DNA from: Methylocystis sp. IM3
GTDB taxonomy: Bacteria > Pseudomonadota > Alphaproteobacteria > Rhizobiales > Beijerinckiaceae
Length of the DNA: 64,000 nt
Reading direction: 5' to 3'
NCBI RefSeq assembly: GCF_038070105.1
Contig: NZ_JBBPBZ010000001.1
Coordinates: 186,001-250,000 of the forward strand
The position numbers and the translations under genes were made by a program. Positions 52,733 through 62,357 of the stretch are shown here, one piece after another. Each line of letters starts with the position of its first letter. Position 1 is the stretch's first letter. The notes under the pieces are model-generated. The model was not told the origin of the DNA. It saw only the letters and a list, made by a program, of their open reading frames with translations, and did no database searches.

Positions 52733-54185
52733 CTGGCGCGAAGCAAAGAGAAGCGACGGCGACTCCATATGGGGGCATATCAAGCGCAAGAATAAGCCCG
52801 TCTCGCGTCGACTCGCATTCAATTGGCATCGGAGTCAATTCCGATCGCCTGCGAAGGGCTGCAATTTGATCGCGCGTTGGATATTCCGGCGATCCCATCT
52901 CCAGCCACAGCGCCTTGGGATTGGCGTGATCTGCGTCGATGCGCGTGAGCTTGGCGTCGATCGGCGACCGCACGCCTTTGAGTTCGACGCGCAACCGCTC
53001 CGTTGCGATGAGGTGTCGCGGCGCGACAAAATTGGTCGCGACAATTGCGAGTTCATTTTCGTTGCGCACGATCCAGCAATCGACCGTGGCGTGAGCGCCC
53101 TTGACTTTTAAAAGTTCCGCCCCAAGGCCACGCATGAGCTGAAAGGCCCGGTAGGCTGGTTTGGCGATGTCATGGATGGTGAGAAGCCCGAACCCGCCAT
53201 GAAAAGGCATGGATGGAAAATAGTTTTCTTCAAAAATATCGGAAAACGTCCAATAGCTGTATCCGTCGACGAGCCCCGTCGCCTCCATCAATGTCTTCAC
53301 AATGAAGCTCGACGCGTAAGGCTCGTCATGGAGCCCGTCTCGCGAATTGGAGGAGGTGCACCATTCCGTATAATAAAGCGGCAGGCCTCCAGCCTCCTGC
53401 TTGGCTTTTGCGGCCTGGTCGCGGAGCACGCTTCGCGGACTGAGCGATAGTTGCGTGACGGTGTCGTCGCCCGGCCTGCCGAAGGCGTCGGTCGGGTAAT
53501 GGTGCGTCGTGATAAAGTCGACAGGCGCCCCGGTCCGTCGGCAATAGGCGACGAAATCTGCGATCCACGCGTTGGCCGAGGTTGCGGGGCCCCCGACGCG
53601 CAGCGACCGGTCGACAGATTTTACAGCACGCGCGGTGACGACGTAGAACTCGAAATATTCCGCCTGCGAGCCGCCCCCGAACCATTTCAGATCGGGTTCG
53701 TTCCAAACCTCGAAAAACCAGTGGCGCACTTCGTCAATTCCGTAACGCTCCACAAAGTGACGCAACAGTTTCTCGATTAGCAGCGTCCATTTGCCAATGT
53801 CCTTGGGGGCGGTTACATTCCCGCGATAATGAAACACTGTCTTGTCGCCCGAAGCGAGCGGCGTCGGCATGAAGCCTAATTCCACGAAGGGGCGCATGCC
53901 GATGGAGAGCAAAAAGTCGAAAATGCTGTCCACGTTGAAGAATGAATAGACTTCCCATTCGCCTTCGCCCGTCAGAATCGACATGTCGTCGTCGAGCAGG
54001 CCGTGGAAGCGCACGTGGCTAAAGCCGAGTTCGTCGTGCGCGCGGCGTATCTGCCGCCGCCAATCCTCGCGAAGCGCCATGACAGCGTGATCGCTGCCGA
54101 CGGTGTGCTCCCAATAATGCGGAAAAATTCGACCTCTTTGATTCGCGTCGCAGACAAACGTGGCTGTCATTGCCATTCCCATCAA
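52719..54185 (-). CDS. GH39-family glycosidase (beta-xylosidase-like)
   Basis: 488 residues, first gene of a three-gene leftward operon. Layout of GH39: HTVGSDHAVMALREDWRRQI near the start, LGFSHVRFHGLLDDDM, acid/base Glu in EVWNEPDLKWF, and nucleophile Glu in LYYTEWCTSS. GH39 includes beta-xylosidases and alpha-iduronidases; substrate here is unknown. No signal peptide. The neighbours are another cytosolic glycan enzyme and a flavoprotein. Alternative starts 3-5 codons further in exist. Confidence 0.9.
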   Translation of the reverse strand: MMGMAMTATFVCDANQRGRIFPHYWEHTVGSDHAVMALREDWRRQIRRAHDELGFSHVRFHGLLDDDMSILTGEGEWEVYSFFNVDSIFDFLLSIGMRPFVELGFMPTPLASGDKTVFHYRGNVTAPKDIGKWTLLIEKLLRHFVERYGIDEVRHWFFEVWNEPDLKWFGGGSQAEYFEFYVVTARAVKSVDRSLRVGGPATSANAWIADFVAYCRRTGAPVDFITTHHYPTDAFGRPGDDTVTQLSLSPRSVLRDQAAKAKQEAGGLPLYYTEWCTSSNSRDGLHDEPYASSFIVKTLMEATGLVDGYSYWTFSDIFEENYFPSMPFHGGFGLLTIHDIAKPAYRAFQLMRGLGAELLKVKGAHATVDCWIVRNENELAIVATNFVAPRHLIATERLRVELKGVRSPIDAKLTRIDADHANPKALWLEMGSPEYPTRDQIAALRRRSELTPMPIECESTRDGLILALDMPPYGVAVASLCFAPDANA

Positions 54186-54439
54186 CCAAAATGGCCTGAC
54201 CTAGATTAGCTTTCATCGATTTCGTTGACAACGCCTCTCACGGATGAATATTCGGAGAAGGTCTAGCAGGCAGATTTTGATCCGGCCTATCCCGCTCCAG
54301 GAATGTTAAATTTGACAACATGAGCCTTGTATAATCAAGCTTCCGCCGACATGCCGACCTATCCGAGGCGGCTTCACGATCTTGCCGGCTGGGTGAGATC
54401 CGCAGATCTCGACCTGCGCTGCTCGCTAGCCGGGTCGTC
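54186..54439. other. Gene-free stretch upstream of the duplicated segment
   Basis: Upstream of GH39 and before the first CBS copy. No gene supported; presumably contains the GH39 operon promoter. Confidence 0.35.
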
Positions 54440-55150
54440 TAAGCATCCTTCGTGGTTGAATGTGAGAACCCCCGCACGCCTTCCGTTGCCGGGTGACCCC
54501 CCAGGCATTTGCTGGAACCAGCTCCCCTCTTGGGCGTTATCGGCTCAAATCCTCTTACCTAAGCAAACTATGCTGGTGGAGAGCGTGCTGCCCGTAGCGC
54601 GCCGACGTTTAGCCACGGTTGGAGCCAGTGCCATGCTCGCGGATGCGGCGCCGGCCTTGTGCGGCGGCCAGATAAATCTCGTGATCGTCTGCAATCCGGA
54701 CGGAACGATGGGCGACGTCATCACCAAATCGGATGTCACGCGTTGCCTTAGCCGTTGTCAGTGCAGGGGATCCGAACCTTGTGGCGGAGGAGAGAAGCTA
54801 CAAGCCGCAGGGATGGAGTCGGAACGTCGCGACGTCTGCGCTTGCGGGATGCGTGTCGTGGAAGTGCTGACGCGGGATATAAAGTCGTGCCTCCCAAACG
54901 CTTTGCTTTCCGATGTCTGGACGCTAATGAAAACGGAGGGGCTTTTGCACGTTCCGGTCGTAGACGAGGACGTCAAGGTCTTTGGGAGTGATCAACGCAC
55001 GAGATGCGCTACAAGTGCTCTTGAGCGAGGTCGAAGAAGAAGGGCTTCTGTGCGATTATGTCATGGGCATTGGATATCGCTGAACGGTTAAGGCGTGATT
55101 TTGAGTCGCGCGGCCCCGGCGTGAAGGAAAGCTTCGATGGTTTTCGACGA
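54440..55150 (+). repeat. Duplicated CBS segment, copy 1
   Basis: This ~700-base stretch resembles 56993-57715: a shared leader ending GGGCGTTAT and CCTCTTAC before the start, a CBS-domain gene, and a shared short tail (TGAAGGAAAGCTTCGATGGTT here, TGAAGAGAGCTTCGATGGTT in copy 2). Similarity stops just after that ATG. Confidence 0.8.
54570..55083 (+). pseudogene. CBS-domain protein, frameshifted copy
   Basis: Reads like the intact gene at 57135: MLVESVLPVARRRLATVG, NLVIVCNPDGTMGDVITKSDV, VVEVLTRDIKSC and LLHVPVVDED. Near 54980 one extra base shifts the frame, so the true ending (LGVINARDALQVLLSEVEEEGLL) is read out of frame and translation ends at 55091. The second CBS domain is thus broken, though 55083 is the corresponding stop. 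Confidence 0.8.
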
Positions 55151-55451
55151 TGGCGTGGCTCGAGCCGGAAATATTTCGGTACCGCCCGCGCCGGCGCCGA
55201 CCTTAACCTGCCGTCTCGATCATGGCGGCGATCACGTCCGGATGCTGGCTCATGCCGAGATAATCGTTGGAACACGAGACGGTGACGTTCTGGATCGAGC
55301 CGTCGACACGGCGTCAGCTGGCGAGAGGGAAACTGTCGACGTCCCGCTCCAGATGAGCGAAGACGCGGCAACGACATTCGTTCCTCAGACGGGAGCCGGT
55401 CGCCTCGAAAAAATCGCGGATACACCATGGAAGAAACCTCGCATTTTTTGA
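55137..55451 (+). CDS. Uncharacterised 104-residue protein
   Basis: Begins at the ATG that corresponds to the start of the gene after CBS copy 2, with an AAGGAAAG ribosome-binding site from the shared leader, but encodes an unrelated sequence (HAEIIVGTRDGDVLDRAVD, DVPLQMSEDAATTF). No signal peptide, membrane segment or known motif. It could be real or a chance frame. From 55452 to 55658 nothing else is seen. Confidence 0.4.
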   Translation: MVFDDGVARAGNISVPPAPAPTLTCRLDHGGDHVRMLAHAEIIVGTRDGDVLDRAVDTASAGERETVDVPLQMSEDAATTFVPQTGAGRLEKIADTPWKKPRIF

Positions 55452-55658
55452 CGCCCATCGAAACTTTTTAGGATGCACTCATGCCTTCACGGCCCGCCAG
55501 AGCGCGGAGACGCGAAAAACGCCGCGCCCCTGCTATCGCGTCATCGAGGGGAAATTGGGGGTTTCGATGAGAGATGTTTTGATCACCGAGATAGACAGAT
55601 TCTCGGTTAATATCCGTGGATGTGGTTCGCCGAAATCGATGGGACCAAAGCTTTTGCG

Positions 55659-56066
55659 CTATGGCGTTGCGAACAAGAACGCTGCCGGGCCTGCCAATCC
55701 GCCAAGCACGAAAAGAAGTCCTCGCAGGTCCTGGTTCGCATATGATGGATATGCAGCCCCGTAGGCGCCATACCAGGGATAAGCAGGGCTGTAGGTTGTG
55801 GCAGGCGCCGCGTAACCGTAGGTGGCGAGAGGCGCGGCGTAACCGTAGGCTGCGCCAAGCCGAGAGCGCGGCCAGCCGTAATACCACCCCATATGCCAGC
55901 GGTGATGGCGATGCGGGTAAACGCGCCAGTCTACTTGCGTGGTGGGCGCCGATACACTGACAGTGGCGTTATCGGCGGTTGGCATAACACCGGCGAAGGA
56001 TGTAGCCGGCAGGGTAGAGGCGGCGACGGTAACAAACAACGCCGCAGATAAGCTCTTCCTAAGCAT
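55659..56066 (-). CDS. Secreted Tyr/Ala/Gly-rich protein
   Basis: 135 residues: signal peptide MLRKSLSAALFVTVAASTLPATSFA, a short mature N terminus, a His/Trp/Tyr patch (YPHRHHRWHMGWYYGWP), a twice-repeated YGYAAP block, and a C-terminal hydrophobic segment (LLFVLGGLAGPAAFLFATP) that may anchor it. Function unknown; proteins of this kind are common surface or periplasmic proteins in alphaproteobacteria. Monocistronic. Confidence 0.7.
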   Translation of the reverse strand: MLRKSLSAALFVTVAASTLPATSFAGVMPTADNATVSVSAPTTQVDWRVYPHRHHRWHMGWYYGWPRSRLGAAYGYAAPLATYGYAAPATTYSPAYPWYGAYGAAYPSYANQDLRGLLFVLGGLAGPAAFLFATP

Positions 56067-56263
56067 CTGAGCCTCCCACAGACATGCTATGATCGGCGGT
56101 TAACTAGGGAAGGCAACATGCTCTTCGAGCTTGACTGACTACCAAACGTTGCAAAAAAAGCTGGCGGCGCTTGCAGGAGACCTAACGCGCCGTCAGCCCC
56201 TGCGTCTGCTCTTGAGCAACAGACGGCGCGGAGAGCCGGCACAGCCTCTCAGCGTCTAGGGTG

Positions 56264-56985
56264 TTATGCACCTTGGAGCATGAATTCTGCGGCGCGCTTG
56301 AGCATGAGACATGCGAAGGCGACGACATGGAAGCCTGCGAGGGTCTGAGCATAGCGCTCGTGATCTTTGACGAGCCGCCTGCATCGTGTCGCCCAGGCGA
56401 ATGAACGCTCGACCACTCATCGCTTGGGCAACAGCACGAAACCCTTCTTCACTTCGGCCAGCTTGACGACGCAAAGTTCGGCGCCTTGCGCCTTTGCCGC
56501 GTCGGCCGCGTTCTCGCCGGTGTAGCCCTGATCGACATAGATGAGTTTGACGCTCTCGCCCGTCGCCTCCTGCACGGCGGCGGCGAGCTTGCCGACCTCG
56601 GCGCGGTCGCCGACATTGGCCGGCGTGACATGCAGCGCCAGCAAATGGCCCAATGTGTCGACCGCCATGTGCAGCTTCGAGCCGCGCTTTCGCTTTGCCC
56701 CGTCATAGCCTGCCTGCGGGCCGCTCTCCGGAGTTGAGCGCAAGGTCCGGCTGTCGATGATCGCCGCCGTCGGCTCCGCGGCGCGACCCGACGCGACGCG
56801 CAACAGAGCGCGCAGATCCTGCGCCAGCGCCTCGAACACGCCCGCCGCGAGCCAGCGCTGCGATCGCTGATTGGCGGCAGATCATTGGGCATGGCGCGCC
56901 ATGCGATACCGTAGCGCAGCATGTAACGCAGGCCGTTGAACAGCTCGCGCAGCGGATGTTGACGCTGCGGCGCGCCCTCGTCCAT
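56264..56985 (-). pseudogene. IS5-family transposase, frameshifted and with an internal stop
   Basis: N-terminal piece HPLRELFNGLRYMLRYGIAWRAMPNDLPP is followed by a small deletion and frame change, then SQRWLAAGVFEALAQDLRALL and the DDE core with AIIDSRTLRSTPESG, GSKLHMAVDTLGHL and YVDQGYTGENAA. After FVLLPKR the family Trp codon is TGA; reading through it continues [28 protein letters not shown] to a TAA at 56264. Two or more lesions make it inactive. Ends not identified. Confidence 0.85.
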
Positions 56986-56992
56986 GACTGGG

Positions 56993-57715
56993 GTCGGCCA
57001 CGCATCCGTTCGCGGTTAAATGCGGGAAACCCTCGGGGCCCGCGCTTCCGTTCCCCAGCGCCCCCTGGCTTTTACCGGAACAAGGCCTCCTTTTGGGCGT
57101 TATTCCGTTCGAACCCTCTTACTCGAGCAGAACAATGCTGGTTGAGAGCGTCGTGCCTTTAGCGCGCCGACGTCTAGCGACGATTGGACCCAACGCCGTG
57201 CTCGCGGATGCGGCGCTGGCATTGTGCGACGGGCTGATAAATCTTGTGATCGTATGCAATCCTGATGGCACGATGGGCGGCGTTATCACCACATCGGATA
57301 TCATACGTTGCCTTAGCCATTGTCAGTGCAGGAGACACGAATCTGGTGGCGGAGGGAAGAGGCTACATGCCGCAGACATGGAGTCGGAACACCGTAGTGT
57401 CTGCGCTTGTGCGATGAGTGTCGTGGAAGTGATGACACGGGACGTAAGATCATGTCGGCCGAACGTTTTGCTTTCTGATGTCTGGTCGCTAATGAAAAAG
57501 GAGAGGCTTCTGCACGTTCCCATCATAGACGAAGACGCAAAGCCTTTGGGAGTGCTCAACGCACGAGACGCACTGCAAGCGCTCTTGAGCGAGGTTGAAG
57601 AAGAAGAAGGGCTTCTGCGCGACTATGTCATGGGCATCGGGTATCATTGAGCGGTTATGCCATGAGGATAAGCCATCCAACCCGACGTGAAGAGAGCTTC
57701 GATGGTTCCCTATGA
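56993..57715 (+). repeat. Duplicated CBS segment, copy 2
   Basis: Counterpart of 54440-55150; begins next to the IS5 remnant. Contains the intact CBS gene and the leader of the acidic-protein gene. Confidence 0.8.
57135..57650 (+). CDS. CBS-domain-pair protein
   Basis: 171-residue cytosolic protein made of two CBS domains: NAVLADAALALCDGLINLVIVCNPDGTMGGVITTSDIIRC (about 18-58) and VLLSDVWSLMKKERLLHVPIIDEDAKPLGVLNARDAL (about 112-150), separated by a Cys/His-rich linker (CQCRRHESGGGGKRLH and CAC). CBS pairs bind adenosyl ligands and act as regulatory modules or stand-alone sensors. The linker cysteines could bind metal. The start is at ATG 57135. Followed by an acidic protein gene after 51 bases. 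Confidence 0.85.
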   Translation: MLVESVVPLARRRLATIGPNAVLADAALALCDGLINLVIVCNPDGTMGGVITTSDIIRCLSHCQCRRHESGGGGKRLHAADMESEHRSVCACAMSVVEVMTRDVRSCRPNVLLSDVWSLMKKERLLHVPIIDEDAKPLGVLNARDALQALLSEVEEEEGLLRDYVMGIGYH

Positions 57716-58172
57716 CTTGCAATTGTCGGCAGAGGAAGTCGTTAACTTGCTGCGCGCCGAGATCGAAGCTGGGCGCGGTCAGCCCGAGCTGAACGTCGCC
57801 GCGGTCAAAGAATATGCAATCGAAGAGGAATTCGACTCCACTGCCTATGGAATCGAAAACGGAGAGGAATTCGATCTCGTCAGATCCATTGCGAGGCTCA
57901 CGGTCGAACCTCGAGTTGAAGATGGATACTGGATCCTTGAGACTGTCGTTGAGCGAACGTTGGGTCCACGGCGAATCACCGAAGAGGAAGAATTTGCGTT
58001 CGGAGAGCTAAGCCTCGAGGAGTTTGAGGCGGAGCTATCCAATCCCGGACAGAAGAAAGTCATTGTGCGTCTGCAAGTCCAAAGTCCTGAAATCCGCGAA
58101 GATTTCGATCGTTGGTTAACCGATGCGCGAGCACGACACGCCGACGCCGAGTCGCAAGCCGACACTCCTTAA
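57702..58172 (+). CDS. Uncharacterised acidic protein
   Basis: 156 residues (161 if the GTG at 57687 is used), strongly acidic: SAEEVVNLLRAEIEAG, EEFDSTAYGIENGEEFDL, RRITEEEEFAFGELSLEEFEAEL. It ends with a helical EDFDRWLTDARARHADAES. No signal peptide, no family known to me. AGAGAG lies upstream of the ATG. Placed after the CBS gene, it may share its transcript. Confidence 0.65.
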   Translation: MVPYDLQLSAEEVVNLLRAEIEAGRGQPELNVAAVKEYAIEEEFDSTAYGIENGEEFDLVRSIARLTVEPRVEDGYWILETVVERTLGPRRITEEEEFAFGELSLEEFEAELSNPGQKKVIVRLQVQSPEIREDFDRWLTDARARHADAESQADTP

Positions 58173-58194
58173 GAAATACTGATCTCCAATAGAC

Positions 58195-58515
58195 CTATGA
58201 TCCCGAAAAATCGGCGAAACAGGGTTTTTCTAATCGATCTTGGACTTTGTCCGGTGAACTTGGCGGTTCGGTTACAGCTGGCATTGAAGGTGCGGATATT
58301 GCGACGAGTTCTTCGTGGGGGTGAAGGACCCGCGATCAAGCGACTTTTTGGTCAGGATCGAGAACCAGATTTTGATCTGGTTTAGGCAGGAGGCGTGCGG
58401 CGGCGTGTAATGGTAGTGGACGTTCTTGTTGCGCTTTGGCGACATGTCGCGCTTGGGCTCGTCGATCGGGAGATTGTCAAGAACAATACGGACTTGGCGT
58501 CTCCGAAGACGCGGC
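58195..58515 (-). pseudogene. IS630-family transposase C-terminal remnant
   Basis: On the minus strand: VLDNLPIDEPKRDM, KNVHYHYTPPHASCLNQI and WFSILTKKSLDRGSF, the hallmark end of IS630-type transposases, including the last Glu-region (here NQIKIWF, Lys for the family Glu). A frameshift then leads to IRTFNASCNRTAKFT. Distinct from the element at 24848. Confidence 0.75.
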
Positions 58516-59079
58516 AACGAACTAGCTTCATTGCCAACGTCGAGTATGGTGTTTTCGAGCAGCGCTCTATAAAGCCCAGGTCCATGCCGCCAGCCGCAGC
58601 AACATTCGAGATCGTGCTGACGCTCCATAAACTTGCGACCGATAAATCAAAGCTTTCTCAGGGAAGGCCAGTCGTAGCGGACATGAGACATCGCCGAGCG
58701 CCCCTGGCGAAGCGGTTCCTTACGATATTGGGCTCCGCGCCACGATCGCCGGCCTCGGAAAATGCCGACAAGGCGATGGCGCCCATCCGCACCCCCCATT
58801 TCGTCGCCGTGCCAGTCGTGCAGCCGGTCGCCGTCGTCTGCCGTCACCGGCGCGATTTGAGCCTTGAGAGGCGTGCGACGCTTCGTCTTGACCGAGCGCC
58901 AACATAAGCTCGGAACGCTGTTTGGCCATCGGTCATATGCGGGAAACGCTTCGCGTTTTGACGGCAGAGGCGCGCCTGTTTCCCTAATTAGGGCTTTGGT
59001 TCGCAGAGGGAACCTTCACGCGCGCTAGCTATTTATCCTTGGCTTTCTGCGTGGGTATTCGGTTTGAACCTGAGGTCGA
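58516..59079. other. Stretch upstream of nuo operon
   Basis: Degenerate sequence without a supported gene, some probably IS630 debris. The nuo promoter should lie near the 3' end (after about 58950), but no consensus pair is certain. Confidence 0.35.
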
Positions 59080-59469
59080 ATGATGCAAGCGGTCATCCCT
59101 TCTCCCCTCTGGCCCCTCATTTTGTATTGTGGCGCTGTTTTTGCGCTGATCGTCGTGATGATGAGCTCTTCTCACCTATTCGGGGAGAGACATGCGAGCA
59201 AAGCGACGATCGAGCCTTTCGAGTCGGGGATCGTAAGCGTCGGCGGCGCACGCTTTCGCTTTCCTGCGAAGTTTTATCTCGTCGCCATGTTCTTCGTGAT
59301 CTTTGATCTCGAGACAGTTTTCATTTTTGCCTGGGCCATAGCCTTTCGCGATGTCGGCTGGGGTGGCTATTTCGAAATGTTGGTGTTCGTTGGCGTCCTT
59401 CTCGCCGCTCTAGTTTATTTGTGGCGGCTAGGGGCGCTCGATTGGGGGCCGCGGACGAGAGGCTTGTAA
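59080..59469 (+). CDS. nuoA: NADH-quinone oxidoreductase subunit A
   Basis: 129-residue membrane subunit of complex I, at the junction of the arms. Three membrane segments (about 11-31, 65-87, 97-117), and the quinone-site loop with KATIEPFESGI and RFPAKFYLVAMFFVIFDLETVF, the family hallmark. First gene of the operon; GAGG precedes the ATG pair at 59080/59083. nuoB follows after 15 bases. Confidence 0.95.
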   Translation: MMQAVIPSPLWPLILYCGAVFALIVVMMSSSHLFGERHASKATIEPFESGIVSVGGARFRFPAKFYLVAMFFVIFDLETVFIFAWAIAFRDVGWGGYFEMLVFVGVLLAALVYLWRLGALDWGPRTRGL

Positions 59470-59484
59470 CTCCGAGGATCATTC

Positions 59485-60120
59485 ATGCGCTGGCGTTTGG
59501 ACAAGGTTACGGAAAACGATCGGGATGCTTCGACCGCCTCGTTCGACGAGGCGGTTCGCAGACATTTGATCCTGACTAAACTGCAGGACATGGTCGCCTG
59601 GGGTCGAAAGAACTCGATATGGCCTTTCAATTTCGGCCTCTCCTGTTGCTACGTTGAGATGGCCACTGCTTTCACAAGCAAATATGACATCGCGCGTTTC
59701 GGCGCAGAGGTCCTCCGGTCGACGCCACGGGAAGCCGACCTTATCGTGATCTCCGGCACTGTCTTCATCAAGATGGCCCCGGTGATAAAGCGCCTATACG
59801 ATCAAATGTTGGAACCGCGCTGGGTCATATCGATGGGGTCATGCGCCAATTCGGGCGGAATGTACGACATCTACAGTGTCGTCCAGGGAGTAGACGCCTT
59901 TCTCCCGGTTGATGTTTACGTGCCGGGCTGCCCCCCGCGTCCCGACGCCCTACTTGAAGGTCTAATTCTCCTGCAGCAATCAATCGGGAAGGAACGCCGG
60001 CCATTGAGTTGGACGATCGGCCCACAAGAGGTGATTCGTGCGAGACCTCCGAGTCTGCGTGATCTCAAGCGGCCTGACCGGCGGAAAACGACTGAGCTGC
60101 GTACGCCCGACAGAGTTTAA
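59485..60120 (+). CDS. nuoB: NADH-quinone oxidoreductase subunit B
   Basis: 211-residue peripheral-arm subunit that carries the N2 4Fe-4S cluster. The cluster ligands are present: Cys54-Cys55 in LSCCYVEM, Cys120 in MGSCANSGG and Cys149 in VPGCPPRP. An added basic C-terminal tail of about 40 residues follows the usual end. nuoCD starts 3 bases after its stop. Confidence 0.96.
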   Translation: MRWRLDKVTENDRDASTASFDEAVRRHLILTKLQDMVAWGRKNSIWPFNFGLSCCYVEMATAFTSKYDIARFGAEVLRSTPREADLIVISGTVFIKMAPVIKRLYDQMLEPRWVISMGSCANSGGMYDIYSVVQGVDAFLPVDVYVPGCPPRPDALLEGLILLQQSIGKERRPLSWTIGPQEVIRARPPSLRDLKRPDRRKTTELRTPDRV

Positions 60121-60123
60121 CGA

Positions 60124-61881
60124 ATGCGTGATGACCTTGCCATTCCCAGCGTTGTTCATGAACTTGAGGAACGATTCGGCGCTAACGTCCTCACGCCGCA
60201 GGAGACACATGACGGAATCCCGACCCTTTGGGTCGCCAAGGATGCCGCACATCCTATTTTGGCCTACCTGAAAACGAACATCGGCCGACCTTATCGTACC
60301 CTTTTCGATCTGACCGCCATCGACGAACGCCATCGACGCCGCCGCGAGGACCAACCGCGGAGTAACTTCACCGTCGTCTATCAATTGCTCTCCTATGAGC
60401 GAAACTCGGACGTCCGCATCAAGGTCGCGCTTACAGGCGAACCACCTTCGCTACCCAGCGTGACAGATCTCTGGCCAGCTGCAAATTGGTATGAGTGCGA
60501 AGCATGGGACATGTTCGGGATCGGCTTCCAAGATCATCCGCATCTGCGACGCATCCTCATGCCGCCAACTTGGGATGGCCATCCTTTACGCAAGGATCAT
60601 CCCGCCCGCGCGACTGAATCCGGCTTATTTGAGCTGTCCTCGAAGAAAGAAGATTTCGAGCAAGAATCCCTGCGCTTCAAACCCGAAGATTGGGGACTGC
60701 AACGTCGACGCGACACGGATGAGTTCATGTTCTTGAATTTGGGCCCGAACCACCCGAGCGTTCATGGCGTATTTCGCATTGTTCTCCAACTCGATGGCGA
60801 GGAGATCGTCAATGCCGTTCCTGACATCGGCTATCACCATCGCGGCGCTGAGAAGATGGGCGAAAGACAATCATGGCACACGTATATCCCTTACACAGAC
60901 CGCGTGGACTATCTGAGTGGTGTAATGAACAATTTTCCTTACGTGCTCGCTGTTGAAAAACTTGCCGGAATCAGTGTGCCAGATCGGGCGAAGGTGATCC
61001 GGATTATGCTTGCGGAATTGTTTCGCGTCATAAATCATCTGGTGTTCTACGGCACGATGGCCCAGGACGTCGGCGCACTCTCGCCGGTTTTTTATATGTT
61101 CACAGACCGTGAGCGTGCGTTCGGGGTCATAGAGGCCATCTGCGGCTTTCGTATGCATCCAGCCTGGTTCCGAATTGGCGGCGTGGCTCAGGATCTGCCT
61201 CAGGGATGGGACCATCTAGTCAGCGAGTTTGTCGCTTATATGTCGGCGCGGCTAAATGAATACGACAAGCTGGTGATGCAAAACCGAATCTTCAAGCTTC
61301 GAACGCGTGGAGTCGGCTCTTACTCCCTCGATGAAGCCATAGACTGGGGCGCCACTGGACCTGGTCTAAGAGCATGCGGATTCGAGTGGGATTATCGCAA
61401 AAAGCGACCTTATTCGGGCTATGAGCAATTCGACTTCGAAATACCAACCGGAGTTCATGGCGATTGTTACGACCGTACGGCGGTACGGGTTGAAGAAATT
61501 CGGCAGAGCCTGCGCATAATCGCACAGTGTCTCAAGAATATGCCCGCGGGTTCCTATAAGGCGCTGCACCCCGTCACAACGCCCCCGCTTAAGGAGCGCA
61601 CAATACACGATATCGAGACGCTGATCGCCCATTTTCTCAACGTGAGTTGGGGGCCGGTGATACCTCCCGGCGAGGCGAGCGTTTGTATCGAAGCCTCGAA
61701 GGGCTTGAACAGTTATTACTTAATTAGCGACGGCGGCACGATGTCCTACCGAACGCGTATCCGCACGCCGTCGTTCCCTCATCTGCAGATGATTCCGTTG
61801 ATGTGTCGCAACGCGATGGTGCCCGATCTAATTGCTGCTCTCGGCAGCATCGACTTTGTGATGGCGGATGTCGACCGTTGA
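60124..61881 (+). CDS. nuoCD: NADH-quinone oxidoreductase fused subunit C/D
   Basis: 585-residue fusion of NuoC (about 1-195; [26 protein letters not shown]) and NuoD (about 200-585; [37 protein letters not shown], and the quinone-site DPRIGVDVPC-like region replaced by [18 protein letters not shown] at the end). The fused form is typical of gammaproteobacteria and a few other lineages, not of usual alphaproteobacterial operons. No break in the frame between parts. 11 bases to nuoE. Confidence 0.96.
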   Translation: MRDDLAIPSVVHELEERFGANVLTPQETHDGIPTLWVAKDAAHPILAYLKTNIGRPYRTLFDLTAIDERHRRRREDQPRSNFTVVYQLLSYERNSDVRIKVALTGEPPSLPSVTDLWPAANWYECEAWDMFGIGFQDHPHLRRILMPPTWDGHPLRKDHPARATESGLFELSSKKEDFEQESLRFKPEDWGLQRRRDTDEFMFLNLGPNHPSVHGVFRIVLQLDGEEIVNAVPDIGYHHRGAEKMGERQSWHTYIPYTDRVDYLSGVMNNFPYVLAVEKLAGISVPDRAKVIRIMLAELFRVINHLVFYGTMAQDVGALSPVFYMFTDRERAFGVIEAICGFRMHPAWFRIGGVAQDLPQGWDHLVSEFVAYMSARLNEYDKLVMQNRIFKLRTRGVGSYSLDEAIDWGATGPGLRACGFEWDYRKKRPYSGYEQFDFEIPTGVHGDCYDRTAVRVEEIRQSLRIIAQCLKNMPAGSYKALHPVTTPPLKERTIHDIETLIAHFLNVSWGPVIPPGEASVCIEASKGLNSYYLISDGGTMSYRTRIRTPSFPHLQMIPLMCRNAMVPDLIAALGSIDFVMADVDR

Positions 61882-61892
61882 GGAGCGAAATC

Positions 61893-62357
61893 ATGTTGTC
61901 CTTCGACGAAAACAAAACAATTTCCAAACTGGCCGACCGCTACGAGAAGAAGCGCGGCGCTTGCGTCGAGGCGCTGAAGATGGTTCAGCGCTGGCGCGGT
62001 TGGATCTCCGATGAGGACCTTAACGACGTCGCGCGTTGCCTGGATATGTCGGCGGACGAGCTCGACGGTGTCGCGACCTTCTACAATCTCATATTCCGCC
62101 ACCCAGTTGGATGGCATACCATCCTGATCTGCGATAGCGTCTCTTGCTGGATCATGGGGTGCAGTGCGCTGCGCGATCATTTAGAGAAAGAGCTTCATTT
62201 GAAGCTTGGGGAAACCACAGCCGATGGGCGCTTCACCCTGCTGCCCACGGCTTGCCTCGGAGCTTGCGACCATGCGCCAGTGATCATGATCGACGGCGAT
62301 CTGCACGGCGACCTTTCTCCTGGTAAGCTGAGCGAAGCTCTCGCTTCATACCGGTGA
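61893..62357 (+). CDS. nuoE: NADH-quinone oxidoreductase subunit E
   Basis: 154-residue subunit with a thioredoxin-like fold and the N1a 2Fe-2S cluster. Ligands: Cys80 and Cys85 (CDSVSC), Cys121 and Cys125 (CLGAC). Start ATG 61893 has AGGAG eight bases upstream; a longer frame overlaps nuoCD and is not used. Its stop overlaps the nuoF start by 4 bases. Confidence 0.95.
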   Translation: MLSFDENKTISKLADRYEKKRGACVEALKMVQRWRGWISDEDLNDVARCLDMSADELDGVATFYNLIFRHPVGWHTILICDSVSCWIMGCSALRDHLEKELHLKLGETTADGRFTLLPTACLGACDHAPVIMIDGDLHGDLSPGKLSEALASYR

